Positions 22,779 to 31,411 of a stretch of DNA of 64,000 nucleotides are shown here, piece after piece. The first letter of the stretch is position 1; every line of letters starts with the position of its first letter. The position numbers and the translations under genes were made by a program. Below the pieces are notes generated by a model, which saw nothing but the letters and a program-made list of their open reading frames with translations, had not been told where the DNA came from and made no database searches. Source of the stretch: Podospora comata (lineage: Eukaryota > Ascomycota > Sordariomycetes > Sordariales > Podosporaceae). Where the stretch lies: the NCBI GenBank assembly GCA_017354895.1, contig CP071499.1, positions 496,001 through 560,000 of the forward strand. The letters are read 5' to 3'.

Positions 22779-23211
22779 GGCAAAAGATGGGACTGCTCCA
22801 GGGTCCAAAAAGTTTATCTCAACCTCGGTCGGTTGACTGAATCAACAAAACATCCAACTGGACTTCAACGGGAAGACACAAACGAAGAAGAGATATGCGT
22901 TCTTTCTCGGGATGCCCAGCGGAGTGGCCCGCGTGACGCCTGCCGCAAACGTCCGTGGACAGCGAGGTGAGACAGAGCTCCAGCTGAAGGTGATACCGCT
23001 GACGGAACCCTTGCCAGCTGGTCGGGTACACAGTGTGCGACGACGATATCTCGCACGCCCTCCTCCTTCCGTCCCGATGCTACCTTGTCTTTCTTTACTT
23101 GTACATACAAGACACTCACTTGTTCACCCGAGTCTTCTTGTGCTGCCAGCTCGGATGAACTGATTCTGTATTTCTGTCTTGTTTTCCTTCCACGATTCCT
23201 CAGCACCCCCA
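22779..23211. promoter_or_regulatory. Shared divergent promoter, NST transporter and GPI12
   Basis: A 433-bp gap between two start codons pointing away from each other, so both upstream control regions must lie here. No clear TATA box was seen. Confidence 0.55.
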
Positions 23212-24379
23212 ATGCAGAAGCTGGTCGGGAAGCCTGCGCAACTGCTCGGCATGATCCCTCGTCGGGCTTCGCGCTGGCTTGTTCGGCTTGCCGTGCTCGC
23301 ATTGATTGTGCCGCTAATTCTCCAGTGGCTGGTCGCCTATGTCGTTGGGAGCGATGCCCGAATTCTTCCACCCGAGCTTCTTCTCGCCAGAAACCTCCTG
23401 CTCGTGACAGCCCACCCCGACGACGAGTGCCTATTCTTCTCTCCCAGCATTCTCGGAGTTCTTGATCGGAACAAGCGGGTGACTGGTGGATTGCTGGTCA
23501 TGTCCACAGGTGTGTTTCTCCAGAAAGTCTCCGAACCTAGCCATTGAGGGGCCCCGGTGCTGACATACTGACCTCTGATATTGATAGGCAACAACTACGG
23601 CAAAGGAGACACCAGGAAAACTGAGCTCGCCGGCTCGTGTGCAGCACTCGGCATCTCGGCGGATCGCTGCGTTGCCCTTGACCATCCTGACCTCCAAGAT
23701 AACCCCAGAGAGTGGTGGAACACTGAGCTCATCGAAGGGTTTGTGCATGAGCACGTGAGGAAATGGGACATTGATGCTGTTGGTGCCCGTTCTAGGCCCC
23801 GTGGCCCCCAAAAAAGCCAATCTCCCTTCTGATAGGGCTGACAGTGCAACCCTGCAGATCATCACATTCGACGAAGGTGGAGTGAGCGGACACGTAAACC
23901 ACAGAGCGGTCAGCGCCGCCGTCAGGTTAGTTTGTTTCTCCGTCACCGAGCCCAACCCAATGGCCTTCGGACACATTCGCCCAGCGAGCTGTCAACTGAC
24001 AAATGCGTCACAAAGTCACTACACTGCGACGAATCCCCAGTCGCCCATCGCGTATACGCTGACGACCACCTCTTTACTCCGAAAATACACCATCCTGGGC
24101 GACCTCCCCTACACAGTGCTGCCCTTTTTGTGGCGCATTATCGAGGCTCTATCCTACCCCGCCATCACAGCTGAAGTCCGTGAAGGCGGCACGGCCTTGG
24201 TTGCGAATACTTGGCATCGATATCTCTTGACCCGTCGTGCTTTTGCCCAGCACGACAGCCAGTACAGCTGGGATCGGCACTTGTACATGATTTTGAGCCG
24301 ATATGTCTGGTTTAATGATCTGAAGAGGCTTCCTCACACGGCTGCTGACGAAGCATTCAGGACAGCCGTCAAGACCTAG
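23212..24379 (+). CDS. GPI12: GlcNAc-PI de-N-acetylase (GPI12/PIG-L)
   Basis: Second enzyme of GPI-anchor synthesis: removes the acetyl group from GlcNAc-phosphatidylinositol on the cytosolic side of the ER. Four exons (23212-23509, 23588-23778, 23858-23925, 24016-24379) give 306 aa, typical for the family. Residues 21-42 are a hydrophobic anchor (RWLVRLAVLALIVPLILQWL). The zinc/active-site motif AHPDDE is at 67-72, MSTGNNYGKGD spans the first splice, and the second metal motif SGHVNH is at 173-178. The C-terminal part is the less conserved helical region (LPFLWRIIEALSYP) ending at TAVKT. The donor of intron 2 is the unusual GTTGGT; only this junction keeps DAIITFDEGG in frame. Start is the first ATG before the anchor. 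Confidence 0.92.
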
Positions 24380-25062
24380 AAACAAAGAAATTAGAAATAC
24401 AACTGTGGCTTGGAAATGATTCGAATCGCGGGTGATGTGCCAAAACGAGTAAGACGCCCTGAAGATGCCTAGAGCCATGCAAGGCAGCGGCATTAAGCTC
24501 TTAGCGCTGACTTGGCGTCCATCAGGCTGGAATCTGGCCATGCCAAACTGGTCGAGAAACTCCACCGATCCCTGCTTGGTATCAACCCAGCTTACACAGT
24601 ATGAGCATCCTGCATTCGGTACATGCCAGGCCATCAGCCGCAAAGAAACGCTCCTTCCAATGATCTGTGTTTTCTTTGTTGGGCTGGGGTCACACCACGA
24701 ACAAAGAAGGACCATTCGTGCGGCCCCCATGACATGGGATGGGATGGAATGGCGTCGACCGGGCCTTGAGCGGCGCCGAGAGTGACTCGAGTGGGGGGGG
24801 GGTGCCCAGCTCCTCGGCGCCGTCTTTCTTCCCAGCCCACCACGTCTTTTGATCTTTTCGGTTTGCGTCTTTCGGTTTGCCATCTCTTGCTCGCTATACG
24901 GTACCAGACCCATCGACGAGCCGCAATCATTACTCGAGTCGCCCATCGCCAGTCTCAGAGCCTGACTCTGCCAGCGCGGACCCTCGGTCTCCCCCGTTCT
25001 TCGGTCGACCGTTACGACAATCCGTTGCTAATGACAACAATCACACAACACAAACGAAAGAA
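24380..25062. other. Intergenic, GT32 promoter and leader
   Basis: No gene. A short upstream ATG at 25031, out of frame and 32 nt before the GT32 start, could act as a uORF. A run of ten G lies near 24792. Confidence 0.45.
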
Positions 25063-26240
25063 ATGGGCCTCCTTCCTCTCCACCACACCCGCCACCACTC
25101 CACCCCTACTTCCAAAACTCCTCGGTCCTCCCGCACCTCCTCCCCTTCCACGCGGCGACGTTCGGGTATCATCCTCCAGAGGATAGCCTGGTTGCTTATC
25201 ACTGTTGCGATAGTAGGGCTCTGGTGCGCAAGGGATCTGGTGTATGACTCGTACACGCTTGCTGCGCTGCCGCTGTTGAAATGGAGGCAGGGTGCCTCGA
25301 GTTTCTATCTTTCGGTGGAGAATGATGGGTTTGATGTAACGTTTGAGTCGTATGATGTTAATCAGACGTCGACCAGGGGAGAGGAAGGATATGAGGATAG
25401 GGTGCCGGGTATATTGCACCATATTGCCTTGGGGCCGCAGGAGAATCAGAAGGAGGGGTGGCAGGAGGCGAGGGAGAGGTGTGTGGAGTTGCATCCTGGG
25501 TGGGAGGCCATGTTGTGGACGGATGAGAAGGCTGATGAGCTGGTGAGGGAGCACTACCCTGAGATGCTGGGGCTGTGGGAGGGGGAAGGCGGGTACAGGT
25601 ATGGTATTCAGAGGGTGGATGCGCTGAGGTATATGGTTTTGTATCGATATGGGGGTAGGTTTTCTATCTTCTCCGAGTTTGGAAGGTGGCGACAAAAACT
25701 GACTGGTGTCTCACAGGTGTCATCTTAGATATGGACCTCCAATGCAAGCGCGCCCTCGGCCCTCTCCGCCGCTTCGACTTTGTCGCTCCCGCCGCAAACC
25801 CAACTGGCTTCTCGATCGGTTTCATGATGGCTGAGAAGGGCAACGAGTTTGTTGGAGAGCTGGTTGCCAACCTGAAGAGGTACAACAGGCACTGGCTTGG
25901 ACTTCCCTATCCGACAGTCATGTTCTCGACTGGGTGTCACTACGCCTCCACTATTCATGCCTTCTTTCGCGGTGATCGCAGCAAGTTGAAGATCTTGGGC
26001 GGTACCAAGGACAACAAAAAGCTGCATATGCTGAGCGGACCTGTCAACACGCCCCTATTCAAGCATCTTGGAAGCTCGAGCTGGCACTCATATGATGCCG
26101 CTATGATTGTAAATTTGGGCAAGTCGGTGGGTGGATCAAGATGGAGGCTGCCCATTATGTTTCTGTTTGCTTGTGGGCTGTTTTTCTTGGTTATTAGGAG
26201 AATCAGGAGGAGGAGGAGGGTCGCAAGTCTGAAGGTGTAA
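25063..26240 (+). CDS. GT32 mannosyltransferase, MIPC-synthase-like
   Basis: Golgi type II membrane glycosyltransferase of family GT32, most like the catalytic subunits Sur1/Csg1/Csh1 that add mannose to inositol phosphoceramide. Two exons (25063-25654, 25717-26240) give 371 aa. Residues 1-35 are a basic, Ser/Thr-rich cytosolic tail, and 36-56 a signal anchor (IILQRIAWLLITVAIVGLW). PGILHHIALGP begins the GT-A domain, then QRVDALRYMVLYRYGGV leads into the DXD motif DMD at 202-204. The downstream GFSIGFMMAEKG and TVMFSTGC fit the family. A second membrane segment (PIMFLFACGLFFLVI, about 341-357) and an Arg-rich tail end the protein, as in Sur1-type enzymes. OCH1-like activity is less likely because of this C-terminal anchor. 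Follows GPI12 on the same strand. Confidence 0.88.
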
Positions 26241-26683
26241 TGCAAAAAAGTGGAAGGGTGTATCATGACCTCTTTGGATATGGAATGTGAGGCTGGATAA
26301 TGACTGGAGTTACGGAGTTGGATAAGCATGCGGTTGTCACCTTGTGAGTCGTTGGGGTCTTGGGCTAATGATACCTACGGTACTTTGTTGGATAGCAGAT
26401 TAGCCATCGGCTGACATATCTTTATTGCTGTTAATACCTAATAAACATACTCATCTCCTGAACATCATCACATGCGCCGGTGACAATAACTCGGGGCAAC
26501 AAAGAAAGTTGTAATAATTGGTACGAATGAAATTAGATTTATTCTTATCAATCCTGTCCCATGACTTTTGTCTAGGGATTTTTGCGATGTAGGGCTCGGC
26601 CGTTGAGCAAGGTGTGCCAGGCCTTCAGGAATATTTCCTGGTTGCTTTACATCTGCTGGCTAGGTATGCTGTCCACGCTACCC
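26241..26683. other. Intergenic, no gene seen
   Basis: Convergent 3' flanks of the GT32 gene and the small gene on its right, AT-richer than its neighbours. No coding frame. Confidence 0.45.
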
Positions 26684-27007
26684 TTACCTCTTTTTGGAAG
26701 GGGCGGACATGCTCTCCAACATGTTGCTCAGAGTACGGATGTTCTTCTGAGACTTTTGAAAATCGTACTTGGGCTTACCGTTGGGGGTAGAAACAGGAGC
26801 GAGGCTGGCAAGCATGTTGCCAAGCTTGCTGAGGTTCTTTCTGCCCTGCTGGACGTTGTACTTGACAGGCTGGGGCCTGGGGCCGTACGAAACCTGAGCG
26901 GGAGGCCCGGCCCAAGACTGACTCTGCTTCGTCGTGTTACTCCTCGAACACTTGGCTGAGTCCCGAGTTGGGTTGAGCAGGTTGCTGATGTTCATTCTGA
27001 AAGACAT
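26684..27007 (-). CDS. Small basic protein with a paired motif
   Basis: An intron-less frame of 107 aa begins MSFRMNISNLLNP. It is basic, rich in Ser, Asn, Gln and Lys, with no signal peptide or membrane segment. Two copies of a motif lie 35-40 residues apart: KNLSKLGNMLASL and KNIRTLSNMLESM. Each would form an amphipathic helix with Leu/Met on one face, and each is preceded by a Tyr-containing stretch (VKYNVQQGR and PKYDFQKSQ). The whole protein may therefore be an internal duplication of a unit of about 40 residues. No family is recognised. A TA microsatellite lies directly upstream in its promoter. The regular duplication argues that the frame is real. Confidence 0.6.
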   Translation of the reverse strand: MSFRMNISNLLNPTRDSAKCSRSNTTKQSQSWAGPPAQVSYGPRPQPVKYNVQQGRKNLSKLGNMLASLAPVSTPNGKPKYDFQKSQKNIRTLSNMLESMSAPSKKR

Positions 27008-27046
27008 CTTTGGTTTTGGTGTCGGTAGGGACTGACTTGGTTGGGC

Positions 27047-27068
27047 ATATATATATATACACATATAT
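27047..27068. repeat. (AT)n microsatellite
   Basis: A short TA/CA-repeat tract about 40-60 bp upstream of the small basic gene's ATG. Confidence 0.8.
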
Positions 27069-28027
27069 TCGTTGACAAATGGAATAGATGGTTGTGATTG
27101 ATTGACTGAGGTGCGTTGGCCTGAAGAATTGAATTTGATGGTGAACTAGAGGGCTCTATATATCTACTTCGATTCACAAAGAAGCATGTCCCGTGGCGGT
27201 AGAGGATCGCTTGGACATAGGAGTTGTTCTTGAAAATAGCGGTTACAACAAAGGAGCACTCCGCAAATAAGGATTTCCTTTTTTGCAAGGAAAGATATTG
27301 TAATCGTCAAGTAGGAAAGACAAAGGCACGTTCTTCTCATAGTAACAAGTCTATTATCGGCATCAGTAACTTGCATCTTAGCTGATCCTCAAGCTATGCT
27401 ACCTGTTACTTGGACTGCCTTTCCTTGGAAGATCGTTTGATCATGTCTAGACCAACTTACAACCATGAGAGTCGTTGCACTTTTAATTTTAAAGCAAATA
27501 CTTTATCGGCTCAGTTTCGATCTTAGCTGCAGCTGCTGGATCCGCGGTCCGTACGTTCCATAAGGCCGCCCCCCTTTTTACCCCTTTCAGTTCGGATGGT
27601 TCAACGTCCCTGCATCATGCTACATCTAGTACGGACCATGGATATGAATGGTAAGAATGCGGGGCACTGATACCCACCAAGTCGCACACGAGGTGACACT
27701 GCAGGCTGTTGACGAACAAGCCCAGGGGATGCAGCTTATGATTTGACAGTTAGCAGTCATATTCTACCATCTCTTCCTTTAACATAGGTAAAAGCGAGCT
27801 GTCAGTGCAAGCGAACCAAGAAATATGGTTAGCTTGGAATTTAATGCAACCTCACATGATGGCTAACCGTTCTGTCGCGAGATGAGCGACTACTTGAAGC
27901 CTCATTCCCACACCGAGCGTTTCTCAGTCCCCCGTTCCACTGATTCAGTCGTACATCACCGCTGATGTCTGGTCATTCCGGTTTGGCTACCCCAGTCCCT
28001 TCCAGAGATCAAGTCTCACCGCTCATC

Positions 28028-28035
28028 CATAAAAC
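28028..28035 (+). promoter_or_regulatory. TATA-like box of secreted Cys-rich gene
   Basis: CATAAAAC lies about 50 bp upstream of the first ATG of the secreted Cys-rich gene. Confidence 0.35.
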
Positions 28036-28083
28036 CCTCTTTGTCCTCATCACGGTTCCTGCATCCATTAACCTCCTGTAATC

Positions 28084-28677
28084 ATGCCCACAGCAGCTAA
28101 CATGACCCGCCTTTTTGTCTCTGTACTTGCGCTCTTTCTCGCCAGGTAGCATCCCCCTTCAAGAACTACATATTTCATCGCAGACTAATCTCGAGCAGCA
28201 CCCTCGCAAACAAAATCTCCACACCACGCAGGGCCGGCTGCTCCTCATTCACCACCCGCCACAGCACCGTAACCGAGCACTTCCCAACCGCCACCATCAC
28301 CGAAACAGACGATGGACACTCCCCGCCAACCACAATGGAGACGACCAGCCTACCTGACTCCTGCACATTCACTGGCACTCAGACTTTCTACTCCAGCAGC
28401 GGGTGCGATCTAACCTGCTCGACTGGCTTTTGTATCATTGATGGTAAATTTGCTATCTCTGCTGACCCGGTGAATGGAGAATAGGTGTGCTGATGACAAG
28501 AAAATAGCTGCTGCCACCAGGTCATGCGGCTGTTCGAGTGTCGAGATTGAAACAGTGACGACGACGGTGTGCCCGACCAGGACGCCTTGCTATCAGTGTT
28601 ATACCGGGTGGGGGACGTTCTTTTATGATTTGCCTTGTCCTACTTCTGTGCCGGTGCCTACTGGCTATGGGGTGTAA
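28084..28677 (+). CDS. Small secreted Cys-rich protein
   Basis: Three exons (28084-28145, 28199-28443, 28508-28677) give 158 aa, or 152 aa from the second in-frame ATG at 28102. The shorter form starts with a standard signal peptide (MTRLFVSVLALFLAS). The mature part is Thr/Ser-rich with about twelve Cys: GCSSF, SCTFTG, GCDLTCSTGFC, SCGCSS, TVCPTRTPCYQCYTGW and DLPCPT. Val/Thr segments (TVTEHFPTATITETD, EIETVTTTV) recall extracellular O-glycosylated linkers. No catalytic residues or known domain are recognised; a wall-associated or effector-like secreted protein is the best guess. Both introns keep frame, and one reading through them gives evenly spaced Cys, which supports the model. The single frames are too short to stand out without the splicing. 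Confidence 0.72.
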
Positions 28678-29135
28678 GATACGGGATGTGGATATAGAGA
28701 ACGAAAAGGGGCAAGGGGTCATTCTTGTGGGGATTGGAATCTAGAATGGTGCTGATGCTGTGTGGAGACAGGGGTCAATAGGGGTAAATAGGGGCCAAGC
28801 TTACCCTGTCAATGGCTAGTCATCTTAGTGTTCTCTGCAAGCCGTCTTTTATTTTTTTTCTCTACGCCACTGGTTTACAGAAAGCAAGGAACTACCAAGG
28901 AAAGCTTAGGGATTGAATGAAAAGGGACGAGTCCGCTCAGACCTCCTATGGTGGCGCGCAACACCAGTGACCTCGACATTGCGTCACTTATACGCCGTAC
29001 TCTGGAAATGGCTTTCCTCCGATTTCTAGTCTTTACAGGAGACGGGTTTCGGTCAAAGAGACAGGGCATACGATCTGTGTCAAATCATTTGGCTTTACTT
29101 CACCACTCCAGCATAGGTACACCACCGACGCCAGC
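28678..29135. other. Intergenic, no gene seen
   Basis: 3' flank of the secreted gene and promoter of the small membrane protein. No coding frame. Confidence 0.45.
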
Positions 29136-29586
29136 ATGAACCGTGTCATCCTCCGCCCAGTTCAACGCAGCTTCATGGCCGGTACCGGCTGCATGCCTCC
29201 GCTGCTTCCTCCTATACGTCCCGTTTCTGGCGTTTCCACCAAGAGAAGCATAACCTTTGTCACTCGGAAACCAGGCTCAACCTACATTCCCAAATTCAGA
29301 CCTGGAGATAACAAGTAGGTCATGACAGAGGTCAGGGCTGTTTCTTGAACAGGCAGGCACTGACCAGCTCTGTATCAGACTGACAACTCTAATCGGCGCC
29401 ATCTTCGTGCTTGGCGGTATCTACGTCTTTCAGTCTGGACGTGTCTTTCCCAACGGGGATGTCGCGGAGAAGTACCTGCCAAAGGATGTTGGAAACCATC
29501 GACAGGGAACGGTGAACAAGGACTACAAGGCTTACAATGCTTGGGTCACTGAAGGGAAGAAGTCATCATCTGTTGGCAAAAGCTGA
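29136..29586 (+). CDS. Small single-pass, probably mitochondrial protein
   Basis: Two exons (29136-29314, 29379-29586) give 128 aa. The N-terminus (MNRVILRPVQRSFMAGTG) has Arg but no acid, as in a mitochondrial targeting sequence, and continues RPVSGVSTKRSITFVTRK. One membrane segment is formed across the splice (LTTLIGAIFVLGGIYVF, about residues 61-77). The soluble tail (SGRVFPNGDVAEKYLPK) is Lys-rich and ends SSSVGKS. Size and layout resemble small inner-membrane or assembly-factor proteins, but I do not recognise a specific family. The intron has donor GTAGGT and acceptor ATCAG. Confidence 0.7.
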
Positions 29587-29937
29587 GGGTTTGTTAGTCT
29601 GTTATCATGTTGATTTTAAGCAGTGTGAATAAAAAAAAAAGCTTTGGCATTCTACACACATGTCGACAGAAACTCGCTAGCAAATCGGGCAAGTTTTGTT
29701 ATATAGGTTCATACTTCTGCTGGCGAATCTAGTATCAAATGTGAAATGTATCCAAGGTAGCTACTCTTAGAACAGGAAAGAAAGTAGGGCCGAGGCTAAG
29801 CTAGACCCGTACGATCAATGTGAAAAAGAAATGCTGTCATCGTCTCCCACGCACCCCCACCCCTCCGTTCAGAATCGTCCAGATCCCGCCCTCACACCCA
29901 CCCGTTTGCTTGTCAAGACTGACTAGGGTGCTAGCCC
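29587..29937. other. Convergent 3' flanks
   Basis: About 350 bp between two convergent genes. A poly-A tract lies near 29630; no gene. Confidence 0.5.
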
Positions 29938-30557
29938 TTAGCAGAAACCGACATTGGGGAGGGTGTAGCCGTAGCTCACTGTCCCCTGGCCAAACGAGAA
30001 CCAGCCTGGAGTCGTGGTTCCGCAGTGGCTGGTAGTTTGACCGAGAAAGTTGTGGATCTCATTGCGGCGGCAGGTCGTTCCTCTGTCTCCCTGGTAGTTG
30101 CAGCCATATGCAACGGCACCATTCACGCCTGCGTTGAATGTTAGTTGGAATGACACCACTTCGATTGATGAAAAGGATATTGTATTGACTTACTCGACCA
30201 AGCCCTCGGTGAGTTGAAAAACCAACCGTCGCCACAACCGTTGGCGAGCGCGTTGATAGCGTTCTGGCGGTTATTGGAATCAAGCCATCCGGCTCGGTCG
30301 TAGTCGCAGTGAGGGCCAAAACTGCCCTGGCGCTTGTGCAGCGAGGCCACTTCGGCAGGCGCGGTGATGTTCACATCTGCGACACGCTCAAAGGCGACTG
30401 ATCCATCATCGGCCAGCTTTTCGATGTAGATACCATCTGGAAGTCCCTCAGGCAACCCAACCTTAGCCACGTTACTGGCACTGGCCTCGGTGGGGAGAGC
30501 GAGGGCAGTGTTGAAAGCGGCCAAGGCGGCAAGAACAGAGGAGAATGAGGCTTTCAT
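29938..30557 (-). CDS. Small secreted protein with propeptide (KEX2-type site)
   Basis: Two exons (30557-30194, 30128-29938) code 184 aa. A signal peptide (about 1-20, MKASFSSVLAALAAFNTALA) is followed by an acidic propeptide with one N-glycosylation site (NITA) and a dibasic site HKRQ near residue 75, typical for KEX2-type processing. The mature domain of about 108 residues has six Cys: GPHCDYD, NGCGDGWFF, AYGCNYQ, TTCRRN, SHCGTT and the terminal VGFC. It is Gly/Asn/Tyr-rich and compact, consistent with three disulfides. I do not recognise the family and assign no activity. The intron joins AWS/SVNG in frame. A TATA-like box lies about 120 bp upstream. Confidence 0.8.
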
Positions 30558-31411
30558 TTTGATGGAAAGGACTTGGTTGTTTGGTCGCCGAGAAGATTGC
30601 TGTTAGGCTGGTGGGGCGATGAGGTTGTAGGTGTTGTGAAGAAAGAAGAGCAGTTGAGAGAGACGGGACACGGGGCTCTTATACTTGGAGTTTCTGTTCT
30701 ACGATGCAAGTTCAGCCTATCCATCATCTCTAAAATGGGCAGTCGTAGACGAACAAGGTGGGAACTGAGCCTTGTCGTGTCCTTGATCCAATGATTCGTA
30801 TAGTGGCTCCTAAAGCCGAGCATCTACAACAGCTCACCTACATGCCTAGTTGCTGACGAAAACGACTGACTGGAGTCAACATCATGATATCTCGCAAAGG
30901 CAGGTGGTACAGCCTTGGCATCAGCATATAGTTACTCCAGTGAAAAGATTCAGCAGCTCGTAACTCCCTTTTTGTTCTATGCTGCAGGAACATCAGCACC
31001 AGGGTGGACTAAGCAAGGAGGTGGAGTCTGTATGATGACATAAGGGTCGAAAAGGGCCGTTCGTGAAGTGTCAGCTTGCCATCCCGGGCATGTACGCAAG
31101 ACGCTAATCTCATAACCGAGAGCTTCGAGATTGTAGCGAAGGGCGACGCTATGCAATTCTATTATAAATCCTAGACCCGCTTGATCAGTCAGGTTCTTAC
31201 TCAGCGCCGTTGGGCAACCTTATGTAACCTCAGACTGACCGACTACCTAACCTAGGTAGCTCTTCAACAGCCGAGGCATGACCTGGCCCAGTAATCCTAT
31301 ATTATTGAACTCTTACCCCTATTGGCACTTGCAGGATCAAATGAAGGCTCTCACAGGTCGCAAGTCCATCATGCAGACCGAGGGTTGTTGTTTGGGTCGC
31401 CAATAATAGCC
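30558..31411. other. Intergenic, no gene seen
   Basis: Promoter of the propeptide gene on the left and 3' flank of the broken NLR on the right. No coding frame. Confidence 0.45.
30676..30686 (-). promoter_or_regulatory. TATA-like box of the propeptide gene
   Basis: The minus strand reads AAGTATAAGAG about 120 bp upstream of the start codon. Confidence 0.45.

Larger units (their letters stand above)
27008..28083. other. Divergent intergenic 1.1 kb
   Basis: Between the starts of the small basic gene and the secreted Cys-rich gene. No coding frame; both promoters must lie here. Confidence 0.45.
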
